DNA of 64,000 nucleotides, from contig NC_079519.1 of assembly GCF_000801105.2 (NCBI RefSeq), positions 13,390,668 to 13,454,667 on the forward strand, in the 5' to 3' direction. The notes under the pieces are model-generated. The model did no database searches and was not told the DNA's origin. It saw nothing but the letters and a program-made list of their open reading frames with translations. Source of the DNA: Raphanus sativus (Eukaryota > Streptophyta > Magnoliopsida > Brassicales > Brassicaceae). Position 1 is the stretch's first letter. Every line of letters begins with the position of its first letter. Position numbers and translations under genes: made by a program. Of this stretch, positions 12,114 through 23,800 are shown piece by piece.

Positions 12114-14296
12114 TGTTGGGGTCAAAATTGGTTACGACGGAATCAATGCATGAAAGTCCCCAGAAAGTATTTCTCCGAACAAAAAGTCTCGTATAATTTG
12201 AAAAGAAGTTCATACGACGTCATTCTCAAATTAGAATATCCAATCTATTCAATGAACAACTCTCGGGAAACAAACGGCAAAACGAAAGAAGGTCGGAGGT
12301 TGATCTTACAAGGTCAACTAGCCATGGGGTGAGCTCAGTTTTCCCAGTTCGCCCAAGGACAAGCTCACTTTGTTCTTCTTTGAGTCTAGATCGAAATGGT
12401 TTTTGTTTCGCCTCAATCAGAGTTTCCGTTGAGATTTTACGAAAGAAATAAGACGCACGCCACGGCCATGTGCGCCGGCGGCCAGACCAACATCCTGGGC
12501 GTCAGGCGGCCAGACCAACGTCCCGTTTCTGCGCGCCGGGTGACCAGACCGAAGTCCTGGGCGCCGGGCGGCCAGACCGACGTCCCATTTATGCGCGCCG
12601 GGTGGCCAGACCGAAGTCCTGGGCGCCGGGCGGCCAGACCAACATCCTTGGCACCGGGCGGCCAGACCAACGTCCCCTTTCTGCGCGCCTGGCGGCCAGA
12701 CTTCGATCCTGGGCACCGGGCGACAAGACCAACGTCCCGTTTCTGCGCGCCGGGCACGCAAACCTCGATCCTCGGCACCGGGCGGCCAGACTTCGGTCAT
12801 GGGCGCCAGGCAGCCAGACCGACGTTCCGTTTCTGCACGCCGGGCGCCCAGACCGCGATCCTGGGCGCCGGGCGGCCAGACTTCAATCCTGGGCGCCGGG
12901 CGACCAGACTGACGTCCCGTTTCTGCGCGCCGGGCTCCCAGACCTTGATCCTGGGCGCCGGGCGGCCAGACCCGGCTCACCGAGGGCTTCGATTTGATAT
13001 CTTGATCGTTTTCTGGGTCCTCACGGTTTGAGAGAACAGCCTCTTTGAAGTTCCAAAGCAGTTTCCTTTGCGTTCGGCCTGCCCAAACTTAGATCAATTC
13101 CCGTGACTTCCGTATACTTTCGTATGGTCGTGTCATCTCAGCTACAGACATAGTGTCTCTCGGTTCATCTCGATTGAAGTTATCATCGAAGTTTTACGAC
13201 TAAAACTGAGAAGGTTGTTTTTCTCGTAAAGTGTATCATGTAAAACAAGAACGATCGACTTGAACTTCGATTCTTTAAGCTATACGATTTGTTTTGCGGA
13301 GAAAGACAATCTTTCCGAGAAATCGTATAAACGTTCAACTTGAAACATGCCTACGGACTCACTTACGAATTTAAGGGTTCAAGCCCAACAAAGCTATGAC
13401 GGTTTATTCTATTTCCCGAAAATAGGATAAATGTCAAGTTTCCGAGGATAAATGTAAAGTTTCCTGATAAACATGTAGATCGACGTAAATAGAAAAAGCC
13501 CGATTCGCGACAGATCTGGCCCAAAGAGAGGATAGACCGACATAGGAGGACTTTATAAAGAAGCTTGGGGCAATGAGAAGAGAGGAGAGAAAATCCGAAA
13601 ATTGAGAGAGGAGAGAGCAGATCCGAGATTTTAGACTTAGAGAATTTAGAACTTAGGTGGTTAGACTAGCAAGGCAGGACCTAGAACATCTGGTCACCTC
13701 TTGTTCTATTTTCATCTTGTCCGCAGACTTCCGTTCCTCTCTGAAGGATCTAACGATTCTTCTACTTAGAGTTCCGCACATAGAATCCCTAGGCATTATT
13801 CTCGACATGCCTGTTTCTATGACCAACGCTCATACTAGACGAACTCCGCCAGGCAGTTCGATCTCTTGTTCAAATCTTTCAAACTGAAATACGTCCGACT
13901 TGATCCTCGAAAGGGGTACGTAGGCAGCCTTTCTTAAGTTCCAGTCCCAAATCTTAACAAAACTTTTTCGTATCTTTTTCGTCTTTTGTCATCGAGCCGC
14001 GACTAGATTAGGGTTAAGATTTTGAGAAGGCAAGAACTAGGAAAATCGCAGACAGTTCTCGCAGTCAAAGCTTTTATAATCTTTTATAATCATCGCACCG
14101 CTCTTACGCAAATTCGAAACATAGATCTGCTTTCCGTAAAACTTGTTTTGTTATCTTTCTATATTTTCCGTATTTATCCGGACACTTGTCGTTTGCTATC
14201 GCAGAGAATCCAGACCTTCAGGGAAAATCGGGTTAACTTGGCTTCCCTCCGGCTTTTTATTCATTTAAATCGACGGTGTGAATTTCGGTTCCCACA
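12114..14296 (+). mobile_element. Tat-like LTR, copy 3 (complete 3' LTR)
   Basis: This complete 2183-base LTR runs from TGTTGGGGTC to GGTTCCCACA. It contains the GC minisatellite at about 12471-12976. It is the 3' LTR paired with 5861-7825 by position, yet it is closer to copy 1 (1048-3118) than to copy 2. It ends against the right half of the Athila-type solo LTR, whose sequence resumes at 14297. Confidence 0.88.
12471..12976. repeat. GC-rich minisatellite inside LTR copy 3
   Basis: Unit order and variants are the same as in the array at about 1405-1910, base for base as far as I can follow by eye. This contrasts with the differently arranged array in LTR copy 2. Confidence 0.9.
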
Positions 14297-14966
14297 AGGG
14301 ATTAGCCCCAACTATAAATTGCTAAGTTGTGATATTAATTGATAAGATTATCATAATGCATGTTTCTAGAGTAGCTAACTAGAACTTTGATCTAGGGAGT
14401 TGTAGGGACAAGTGAGAACTTATAACTCACCCTGAATCCATCCTCATCAAGCTAGAAACGTTAGAGTAAGGCTAGTGCTGATTTAAGAAGCCTAGTGAGC
14501 ACATTCAACCCACGCGCAAAGCTTGACAGAAGTGCGTCAATCGATATTCCTATAGAATAATCGATCAACACTTTCTATTGGTCCGGCTTACTGCTGTGAA
14601 ACCATTAGATCTGTCAATAGATAAGCTTAGAAAGCGAACGCCTAATGGCTTGTTAATAAGTGTTGAGCTCTATAATATCATGCATACAACTGATATGCAT
14701 CTGTACGATTACAATCCTGATTACCTGAATAGAAACCCTAAGTCTAGCTATTTCATATGATTGTCTAAAACCTTATCCAAATAAACTGAGCAACCACCTT
14801 GCTCACCACATGCTGTTTGCTTTAGTCATAATCAACCTAGCATAATCATCCTGATTAGATTTATTAGGTTCCCTAGCTCCATGTGGATTCGATCCCTAAG
14901 TACTACAATTAAACCTCTTATTTGAGAGAGTACAAATCACTCCTTAGGGTTATTTGAGTGGTATCA
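14297..14966 (+). mobile_element. Athila-type solo LTR, right half
   Basis: This is the continuation of the LTR that starts at 5373. It contains gggattagccccaacta, as in the LTR copies at about 58530 and 62110, AATCGAT-type motifs, and the typical LTR end cctctTATTTGAGAGAG...GAGTGGTATCA. It is followed at 14967-14971 by CTCTT, the duplication also found at 5368-5372. No primer site follows, and the flanking DNA is minus-strand Athila coding sequence, so this is a solo LTR. Confidence 0.8.
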
Positions 14967-14971
14967 CTCTT
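14967..14971. repeat. Target-site duplication CTCTT, right copy
   Basis: It matches 5368-5372. Between the two copies lie the solo LTR and the Tat-like element nested inside it. Confidence 0.8.
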
Positions 14972-16159
14972 CTTCTTCTTCAGTGTAATCCTATTCTGCA
15001 TCTTCTCTCTAACTTGATGAAAAATTCTTCTAATGACTTCTTCAGTCTCCTTGGTTTCTCTGAAGAACATCTACAACCTGTGGATAAAGTAAGCTTCCTC
15101 AAATGGATTCTCAGTGGAATCCTAAGGACTCTCATAGTGAAACTATCAATCTCCTTCTCATTAGCTCCCCTCTTCAGATGCTTAGGAAGCTTCTCTTTTG
15201 TTCTCCTCAAGGTTCACCCCTCAGTATTATGCAGCTAAGGAATCCTAACAGACTGGTAGCCTTATCAACTTGCATATGCTGGTGGTCTCTGGTGGGTTAG
15301 CTTAATGTTTGGGTGGTGGCCTGAGTTCATTGATCCGTGCGATGTCGATCTTTGGTAACTGCAATCGGAATGTGAGAGGTGCTCGTCGATCTCTATGTCG
15401 ATCGATGGCTGGCTCTAATGCCAATCGATGGTGACATGAAAAGGGCATGGTGGATGTGGGTGTCTGGCTGTGAATTCCTCGTGAGTCATAATCCTCACCG
15501 CATTACACGATGCAACTGACTGTGCTCTGAAAAGCTCATCGATTGGTTCTGGCTGGAGTTCGTCAATCAATGTTTGAATTCTGGCATTGATCAACACCAA
15601 TACGATCTGCCGAAGCTCATCGAGCTCTCTACTTCATAATCTCCTTCCTGAAGCTTCTCCTCCTTAACCACTTGCCAAAAATCATCATCTATGATGGCAT
15701 TCACGTTGTCCTTCAGTGTATCACCTCATATCCCCCTTGCTAAGGCTTCATGCCTCTTAACAGCTTCTTCTGTCTGAACTACCTGCATCTCCAACTTATT
15801 CACATGAGTGTTCAAAGTATCAAACTTTGTGTTCAGGTTGTTGTAGACAGAATCAATCTTCCCATTGAAATCCACTGTCAGCTTCTGTTGGCCTTCAAGA
15901 ACCTGATCAAGCATTGCTTCGATCTTGCTCTCCTGAGTCTGTGATGCTGGATTCTGGTAAGATGAGCTTCCATAGCTCATGTTGTCGTTGCTGCTGCTGT
16001 ATTTGTTACTGTAGGGTTTCTGGTACTAGGAACTCTGGTTGAAGTTACTCATTTGTCCATTGCCATAGAAGTTCTTGTTTCCACTCTGGTTTCTATATCT
16101 CTGAAATCCAGTACCACTTATGAAGTTCACATCCTCCTTTGCTTCTATTTTATCATATA
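14972..16159 (-). pseudogene. Athila-like gag, C-terminal part, degenerate
   Basis: Read on the minus strand, this follows the Helitron insertion. It encodes a coiled-coil-like stretch at 15980-15726 (LDQVLEGQQKLTVDFNGKID and following), an Asn/Gly-rich segment just upstream, a KLPKHLKRGANEKEIDSF block near 15210, and a KMQNRITLKKKKSD segment ending at the solo-LTR insertion point. The protease region resumes in phase at 5367. Frameshifts and stops are present. These segments match the gag-to-protease linker of Brassicaceae Athila-like elements. Confidence 0.7.
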
Positions 16160-17494
16160 CTAGGTGATATTCCCGTGCAGATGCACATATATAAATATTT
16201 ATAAAGTAAATATATAATGATTTTTTTTTACTTTTAGTTTTAAATTAATTTATAATTTGTATGTATAATCTATATTAATAATATTATATTATTTTAATTA
16301 GACATGATTTTAATTATGTTATATCTACTCAATTTTCTTATTTTCACAGTTGATTTAGTTATCATTTGGGTATATTGGAGTACATATATTTATCTGAATT
16401 CAACTATAATCATTTTTATTTTAAATATTCTAAAAATATGATTAATTTTCTTATTTTCATTTGCGCTTTTTGTTGTTTTAGATGTATAAATATATTTGAG
16501 GAATATTTTGTATGACTTAAGATATATTGTGCTTAAAATGACTTTAAAATAAACTAAAGTGTCTAATTCCAAATTACCTAAATTAATATAACGATAATAT
16601 TCTACAGTCTCATGCATAGATAAAACTTTACAAAACAAGTAAATTTTAACAGTTGGTTAATATGTTTTGAGTCATTCTATAATTTACATTTATAAAATAA
16701 TTTATTATTATTATAAAATTATATATTTGTACAATAGTCAAAGCTATGATATTAGATATAAGTTGGATGAGTCGATTCACTCATATTGTGAGTATATTGA
16801 GTTAGATATGCTCTTTCAAATTCAAACTGAAGTATAATTAGTTTTATTATAATTAAGTAAAACAAAATTAATTTTATTTATCCTTTAAATGTGCATGTAT
16901 TTTCATACTATTTATCAAATTATATGTTTATTTCTTTAAAAAATTTGTATTAGAAAATAAAGCGATGATCACTAATACATTTTTGGAATCTTATTAACAC
17001 ATATCACTAATTACAATAATTAAAATATTGAATAAATTCTAAATAACTTTATGCCTTAGATTTATTAAATGATAAACTGAAAATTATTTTAAATAATTTT
17101 AAAAATGATAATTCTGATTTGCTTTTGTATTTTGATTATGGTTATATTAAGTTCCACAAACATAAAATTTTAAAGGAAATTATATTTTATGCTATTTAAA
17201 AATATTTTTAATGGAATGTTTTTATTTTGTGAACTTTCCTTTTTTAATGAAATCATATTATATATATACATATATTTTCATTTTTAAATTCTTTTTTTAA
17301 CTTTATTAATGGTTTCCTTTATATTATATATGTTATTTGGAAAATTTTAAAAAAGAAACTAAATAATAAATTCAATAACAGTATATAAATGTAATATTTT
17401 TAATTCATTAAGGGTATCATTGTAATCAACTATCTTGAGAGATAACGTGAGCGCGACACATAGAAAACTGACTTTTCAAATAATATTATAGAGA
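16160..17494 (-). mobile_element. Non-autonomous Helitron inside gag
   Basis: On the minus strand the unit starts TCTCTATAATATTATTTGAA at 17494. It ends with a small hairpin (GTGCA-TC-TGCAC) a short distance before a terminal CTAG at 16160. The flanks are A before the 5' end and T after the 3' end, the expected A|T target with no duplication. The 1335-base body is very AT-rich and carries no Rep/helicase gene, so it is non-autonomous. The gag reading frame joins across the insertion without loss. Confidence 0.8.
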
Positions 17495-18717
17495 TGTCTA
17501 CAGCATATGCATCATCTGCTAAGCAAACCTGCTTCCTGAGAATCTTGTGAACAATGTCTAACTTTGCTTTCACTTCATCCATCTTCTCCTTTCTAAGTAT
17601 GGCTGCAGATTTCCTTCTCTCAAAATCAGTGTTCTTGGTGCTAATGCTGGATGCTAAATTCTCAATAAGTCTCACATCCTATTCTGGATTCCTAGTGTTG
17701 AAATGTCCATCACTAGTTGCATCAAGAGCCATCTGATACTGCACTGCGATGCCTCTTAAAAAAAGTGATGAGCAGTTGCACTTCATTGAATCCATGGTGT
17801 GGACAGTCTCGCTGGTAAGACTTGAATATGATCCAGGAACTCTTGAATGAATCTGCAGGTTCCTGTGTGAATGAAATAATCTTGCTCCTCAAGTCTTCAG
17901 CACGTGCCTCTTCAAATAAATTACGCAAAAATGCGTTCTTGATGTCGGTCCAGGATGTAAGAGATCCTGGTGGTAATTGTTTAAGCCAATACAAAGTCTC
18001 TCCAGCAAGTGAGTACTTGAAGAGCTTGCATAATAAGTAGTCCTTAGGGACTCCATTGACTTTGATGGCAGTTATGAGATCCTCAAACTTTTCCAGGTGG
18101 TCCATAGGATGCTCATGGGATAACCCACAGTAGGGTGTTTGACCCACAAGTATGCAGTACTGTGGCTTCAACTCAAAATCGCCTCTCTGGATAGCTGGAG
18201 GACAAATAGCTGATCTGTTGACATAGAACTGATCTGGACGGTTGTAATCAGCCAATGTTCTTGGTCGACTAGCCTCATCTACAGGTTGAGCAGTTCCTGT
18301 AGCATCAGTATCTAACTCAGGGATTACAGTCCCCTGACCATCTATCCTCTGACATGCTGCATTACGCAGATGACCTTCCCTGTCATGCAGGTTTCCATTC
18401 TCGTCATGTGTGAGAATCAATGTCGCAACCATGTCTTGCGGCTCAGTATCGATCGATGTTCGGGATGAAATATCGATGGATGTCAGATGGAAGATGTCGG
18501 TCGACGGAATAGTAGCTGCGGTCAATGGTGATGGGCAAGTGTTAGTCGACAAAATCGGTGTCTCGGTCGACGGTTGTTGGCGAGTGTCGATCGACGAACT
18601 AGTGTTGTTGTCGATTGATGAAGAGTGTCTTTCTTTTCGGATCGAACGTTCCAAGTTTGCAGGATCCTCTGAGAATAGCAATTGTGTTTTCTTGTTGTTT
18701 CTGGTACTGCTGGGCAT
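17495..18717 (-). pseudogene. Athila-like gag, N-terminal and capsid part
   Basis: The frame opens at 18717, about 95 bases inside the primer site, and reads to 17722 (331 residues), then continues in a shifted frame at about 17675. Residues 1-100 have Ser-Ile-Asp/Thr-Asp repeats encoded by TCGATCGA-like motifs. The region around residues 190-320 is a Retrotrans_gag capsid domain, with CGLSHEHPMDHLEKFEDL, YSLAGETLYWLKQLPPGSL, FLRNLFEEARAEDLRSKI and SFKSSWIIFKSYQRDCPHHG. A frameshift near 17755, in an A-rich run, and the Helitron at 17494 disable it. Gag would form the particle shell in the cytoplasm. Confidence 0.82.
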
Positions 18718-18810
18718 GTACCTGAAATGACAATAATTTTTTTTTTGTCAGAAAGTGATTTAAAGAAGTAACCTAGACTAAATCAGACTAAATCTAATGG
18801 CCATCAAAGC

Positions 18811-18828
18811 TCCCCGGTAACGGTGCCA
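18811..18828 (-). other. Athila-like primer-binding site (tRNA-Asp type)
   Basis: On the minus strand the sequence TGGCACCGTTACCGGGGA lies seven bases inside the LTR end. It matches the Athila-lineage primer site (TGGCGCCGTTGCCGGGGA, as remembered), which pairs with the tRNA-Asp 3' end. It fixes the orientation of the element as minus and the LTR boundary at 18836. Confidence 0.8.
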
Positions 18829-18835
18829 AATTTAA

Positions 18836-19363
18836 TGTCACTCAAATTACCCTAAGGAGTGAATTACTCTCTCAAATAAGATGTTCAATTGTATTACTTA
18901 GGGATCGAATCCACAGAGAGCTAGGAAACCTAAACGATCTAATCCGAGTGATTAAACTAGACTGATTATGTTTTAATGTAAATAGCAGGTTGTGAGCAAG
19001 GTAGTTGCTCAGCTGGTCTGATTGAGGTTTTGACACTTAATTGGAAAACCCTAGACTTAGGGTTTCTATTCAGGTAATCATGATTATATTCCTATAGCTA
19101 CTAAACAGTTGTTTGCATGATATTATAGAGCTCTGTCACTAAAAAAAAATCGATCAGCATTTGCCTTCAAGATTCGTCTATTGACTAAATATAATGACCT
19201 AAACAATCGTGTTTGATCAATTAGAAAGTGTCGATCGATGATTCTAGTGGATTATCGATTGATACACCTTTTGCACCGTTGATCGTTTATTCTATAGAAA
19301 TATCGATCGACGCGCTTTAGTCATGCTTTGCACGCGGGTTGAGTAACTACTCACTAGGCTCCT
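18836..19363 (-). mobile_element. Athila-like 5' LTR, segment next to the primer site
   Basis: In plus coordinates it begins TGTCACTCAAATTACCC, the inverse of an Athila LTR end, and contains TCGATCGA motifs near 19233 and 19301. It is interrupted at 19364 by a foreign solo LTR, and the LTR sequence resumes at 20558. Confidence 0.8.
19359..19363. repeat. Target-site duplication CTCCT, left copy
   Basis: It is repeated at 20553-20557 around the solo LTR. Removing the insert plus one copy restores a sequence that aligns with the uninterrupted LTR at about 14470-14500 (inverted). Confidence 0.85.
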
Positions 19364-20552
19364 TGATGAGGCCATCCAAGTAGAGGTTCCCATAATTAGG
19401 CGCGGTCCAACCACTAGGAGTGGAACCAAGGCCATAAGAGAAGGGTTCTCCAAGGCGGTCCAACAAATCCTAGATCAAGATGGACAAACCGGCCAGAACC
19501 AGCTACTGATTGAAGAGATGGTCCAATTGAAGATACAAGACCAAGCCGGTTCAATTGAAGTTCAAGACTCTGCCGGTCCAATCCAATTCAGATCACTCGG
19601 CCAGAACCAAGCCGGTTTCATCATCTCCACATTCAACCTTGGTTCAGAATCAATCTCCAATCCAACCGACCACATTGCTTCCGGTTCAGAGATATAGCCG
19701 ACCACCAAAGTAAGTAGTATGTGTTGTACTCTTTTTCCTTCATCGGGTTTTGTCCCACTGGGTTTTCCCGATAAGGTTTTAATGAGGCAACATGCAACTA
19801 TGAGCTTTAGTTTAGGCATCTCAACCAGCAACTGGTTTTCTATTTTATTTTAATTTTATTTTGGTTTAATACTTTGGGCATTTGTCAGCCTTTTATTTTA
19901 TTTGAGAGTTGGCCATTTGTTTAGGCCTTTTTGCCATCTTGAAACCCAATAAAGGGATGGCTATAAAACTATATGTGGTGGGCGATTTTGCAGCCTCCAA
20001 GTCTTTCATGAAATTTGTTTTTCCTTTGCAAAGAAAAAATCTAAGTCTTTCTAGTGTGAGAAGCAAGAGAGAGCAGCCTGAATCTTATCAAGCTCCAACC
20101 ACCAAGCTTGTGGCGATTCTTCATCCCATCAACCATCCATCGGTTTGCCTTGAGAGTGATACACATCCAGCAAGGCCAATCCCATCTTCTACTCATCATC
20201 CATCCACTGATCTATTGAGAGAGATACACATCCAGCAACAGATTCCATCACCATCTCTATCCTTTTTTATTTCTCTTGTTTTTATTTCTGTTTGCAACTT
20301 TTGTTTGATTCATTTTATAAATCTAAAATCTATAAAAATCATCTTTGTTTCCGTTCTTGTTTTATTTTCATATTTTTATTTCCTGTTATTCATTTTTATA
20401 AAACTATAAAACTCACAAAAAGTTTCTTTTGTTTCAGGTACAGTTTGGGCAGTTTTGATCCAAGCATCAAGTCCTTTCAAACCAGTACCAAAATCGACCA
20501 GAATCTTATTCTCAAAGCCACTAGTTTGCAGCCTGGTTCCCAGCCTGTAACA
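19364..20552 (+). mobile_element. Solo LTR of a chromovirus-like Ty3/gypsy element
   Basis: The unit runs from TGATGAGGCC to CCTGTAACA and is flanked by CTCCT duplications. Its first roughly 330 bases are open and encode an RRGPTTRSGTKAIREGFSKA segment like the C-terminal tail of gypsy polyproteins, which in some chromoviruses extends into the 3' LTR. The middle has the LTR-typical block catcgggttttgtcccactgg...aaggttttaatgaggca (about 19741-19790). No interior or second LTR remains, so it is a recombined solo LTR. Confidence 0.75.
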
Positions 20553-20557
20553 CTCCT
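20553..20557. repeat. Target-site duplication CTCCT, right copy
   Basis: It matches 19359-19363. Confidence 0.85.
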
Positions 20558-21238
20558 AGAACAGATTTCGCCTTACTCTAGCAAACCTAACTCAATAAGA
20601 TAGATTTAGGAATGAGACCAACTATGAACTTGTACCTACAAATCCTAGGTCAAGGTTCTAGTTTGTTAATCGAGAACATAAGCCTTAAGAACAATCCTAT
20701 TGATGAATATCACAACTAGCAATTCCATAGTTGGAGCTACTCAAATATCGCTAAGTAATTCATAACAACGACAAGGTAAATATAAAACTGCATTGATAAA
20801 TAAATAGATAATAATGGAGTTCCAATCACAAATCTGTTTGGATCTCCAACTCTACTAAAATCCTAAAACCTTTGTGCTGTGAAAACAAGAGAACAAGAAA
20901 GCATTTTTTTCCTAAAACACATTTGCTAGCTATATATTTTAGGTTAAAAACTCGTCACGGGCAATCTTGTAATTTGGTGAAGTATTGGGCTATAAGTCGG
21001 GTGGAACCAAACATGCTTCTGCGCGCTTCGCTGTCGATCGATGGCGTAGGATGTGCATCGATCGATTATTGTCTCTGTATGTCGATCTTTGATGTTGCTC
21101 GATGGTCAGCTCGGATGATTTTTCCTTTTATCTACAAAGTACTCCAAAAACATCAGTTTCTTCCAAATCACTCTCCTAAACCTATAATTATACTAAATAG
21201 ACTCTAAAATATAATTATTAGTTAGTAAAACTAATACG
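20558..21238 (-). mobile_element. Athila-like 5' LTR, distal segment
   Basis: This is the rest of the LTR that begins at 18836. On the minus strand it contains the promoter-proximal block that also lies at 5700-5840 in the solo LTR (the inverse near 20800-20890), with TCGATCGA motifs at about 21034 and 21058. It abuts another LTR end at about 21239. Total LTR length with 18836-19363 is about 1.2 kb, similar to the 1158 bases of the solo LTR. Confidence 0.72.
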
Positions 21239-21731
21239 TGCTCAAATTACCCTAGACAAACTTTACTCTCATCAAAAGAGGTCAAGTTGTAGTACTTATG
21301 GATCGAATCCACAAGAAGCTGGGGAACACACTAGATCTTATTGTAACTAAGCTAGGTTGAAGATTTCAAAGACCATAAATTCCAAATAAACTTATAGCAG
21401 TGAACAAGACAAATGCTCAATTGATTGATTCGGGGTTTAACAGTTATGATGAACGCGTTAGACTTAGGGTTTCTATCCAGGTTATCAGGATTATAATGAT
21501 ATGAATGCTTATATGAGATGCTTGTATGATATTAAAGAACCAAACGGTAACAATAACTGTACCACTTTCATTTTCTGGGTTATCTATTACTAGATTTAAT
21601 GATTTACTACATGTGCATGTCATAACAAGGAAAGCATCAATCGATGTCCTATCGGACGTATCGATCGACATAGCTTTGCGTCGAATCGATTGATGTCTCT
21701 ATAGGAGAATCAATCGATGCGCCTTTAGTAA
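21239..21731 (-). mobile_element. Second Athila-type LTR fragment
   Basis: It opens TGCTCAAATTACCCTAGAC, an inverted Athila LTR end, and includes ATCGAT-type motifs at 21650-21715. It is cut at 21731 by the terminus of a CACTA element. The other half is not found beyond that element. Confidence 0.65.
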
Positions 21732-23800
21732 CACTACAAGAAAACAAGTCCTTAACGACTACAGTTTTAGAGGTTAGTTGGTCGTAGTAAGGGTATTACG
21801 ACCAACTAACTTCCAAAAATGATTGGACGTTGTCGGCTGGTCGTAATCCCTAATTAGAAGTACATTGGTCGTAATATTACGACTAACTATATTGGTCGTA
21901 ACCTAGACGTAAATTTACGACTGACAACTTGGTCGTAAGTTAGACGTAAAAGAATTAGTCGTAACCTAGACGTAAAAGAATTAGTCGTAAACTAGAAGTA
22001 AATATTTAGTCGTAAAAGTGACGTAAATTACGTCTACATATTAGATGTTTCTTAGTCGTAAAGTAATTACTACTTTACATCGAGGGCAGATGTTCATTAG
22101 TCGTAAATGAACGACTACTTTACATCGAGAATAGATGTTCATTAGTCATAAAATTGAGACCAATTTACGTCTGGATATATTTATTAACTAGTTTTTATAT
22201 TTTAAATAAAATCAAAATATTTTAAAATTTTTAATTTACTTTTTTAAAAACTTTATAAATTAAAAAAAAATATCTAATCATCCATAAACATAATAATATC
22301 CAAATATAAAAATATTCAAAATACAAAATAATTAAAACCGAAAAAATTAAGCATTAAGGTTTATTTCGTCAAAGAGATCGGAACCACCCTGCTCCGCATG
22401 CCGCTCTACATCCTCCTGCTCTTCCGGAGTGGGGTCGGGGTTAAAGCTGGACGTAGAGTCTGCCACGCAGACGCGAGAGACGGGTTGACGTTTGGGGTAG
22501 ACTCTAGCATCAGATCGAACATATTTGCCATAGCCTTAAATTTGTCTGGTGGTCGGCTATGACTCGGTTGGCAGCTGCCAAATCCCTCCGGACAGAGGAC
22601 TCTTCTTCCATTCTAGCAGCGTGTTCAGCTCTCGCCCTGGGGACATCGCTCGCAGTCCCGATCCCGACTATACGACCCTTTTTCTTCGGGACAACTTTCA
22701 ATTAATAAATTGATATTAATTAGTATGTAAAAACTTAATTAAAGATTAAAAATGTATGTGTTACAAAAAAAAAGATTTAAAATGGATATAAACATAAATT
22801 TAAAAGATTGAATATTTTACCTGCTCAAAAATTTTGTCTTGTTCGATGGTGGAAAGCTGGACCAGTGCACCTTCCGGATTTTGTTGCGACAACTGAGTCT
22901 GGACCTCCTGAATCTACATCGTTGTAGATCCTCTCTGCTCGAGGATGGGAAAAGTGCCATCAGAATGCTGGTGGGTCGTCTTGAATAGTCTGGCCAGAGA
23001 TGGTGGTGCTCCTTCTTGAGCAGCCTATATTAAAAAAAATATCAAATGAATTAAACTAGCACATTTAATAAATATTTAATCATTATATATTAAATAAAAA
23101 TTAAGAAAGATAAAAAAATTACAATTTTCAGTGCCATTCTGGCGTGTGGAGTTTGTTCGAAGTATGAAGTATTGGCAGGTTACCATCGGCATCACGAGTC
23201 AGCCGGGCCGCAGAGCAAGTGAGAGACCTTCATACTGAGTCAGGCAAATTCTAGTAAGCCTTCAAGCCAGTCCAAACGTCATTGCTGCGGTATGTTTCTT
23301 TTGCGTCATCCCCCATAACCTTGTACGTCTCCTTCCAGTCGCCAACAATGTTCTTGATGCGAGCCATCGCCTTTTGTTGAATTTTTCCTTCACCTTTTCG
23401 TTGACACCAATAGACCAATTCCGTTTTTGCTACAAAAAAATCATGAAAATAAATTTTAACTAATCAAATTATTATTTTAAATAAAAAAAAATTAAATTAA
23501 AAACTAACCGCGAAGCACTTGAACCAAGTAATGCGAACGTGCTCCGGTGTAAGAGACCAGATCGGATGCACTTCCCATAAGTTTGACTTGATGATATCTC
23601 CAATGCTCTGTCCCATACAATTGTCCGAGAAAAACATTCAAAATTTTAAAGAATACATATATTTAGACCAATATATATAATTAATTAATTGTTATATATA
23701 AAATTAAAACTTAATTTAATTTATTAAAAATTAATTACCAAAACGTGTAGGGGGGTCGATTTGGATCGACTTCTACCTCCGGCACCGGAACCGGAAAACA
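21732..23800 (-). mobile_element. CACTA element remnant, one end only
   Basis: It begins CACTACAAGAAAACAAG at 21732, a CACTA terminal inverted repeat, followed by subterminal repeats of ACGACTAA/TTAGTCGTAA type to about 22160. The interior is minus-strand and encodes pieces of a Transposase_24-type protein. I could not find the opposite CTTGTAGTG end before 26.5 kb, so the element is truncated. The bases TAA before the terminus are the presumed 3-bp target copy. Right boundary approximate. Confidence 0.7.
22360..23600 (-). pseudogene. Transposase_24-type CACTA gene fragments
   Basis: Minus-strand exon-like pieces are separated by AT-rich intron-like gaps. They include VHPIWSLTPEHVRITWFKCF (about 23580-23520), KRNWSIGVNEKVKEKF (about 23440-23385), a segment near 23030-22815 similar to the 39608-39824 exon of the complete CACTA element, and [20 protein letters not shown] (about 22695-22635). 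The order matches the second gene of the element at 33813-40933. Stops and shifted frames show that it is dead. Confidence 0.65.

Noticed and set aside
20292..20603. Open frames at 19909-20409 and 20292-20603 as genes
   Set aside because: They lie within or across the end of the solo LTR at 19364-20552 and show no domain. Composition is typical of an LTR leader.
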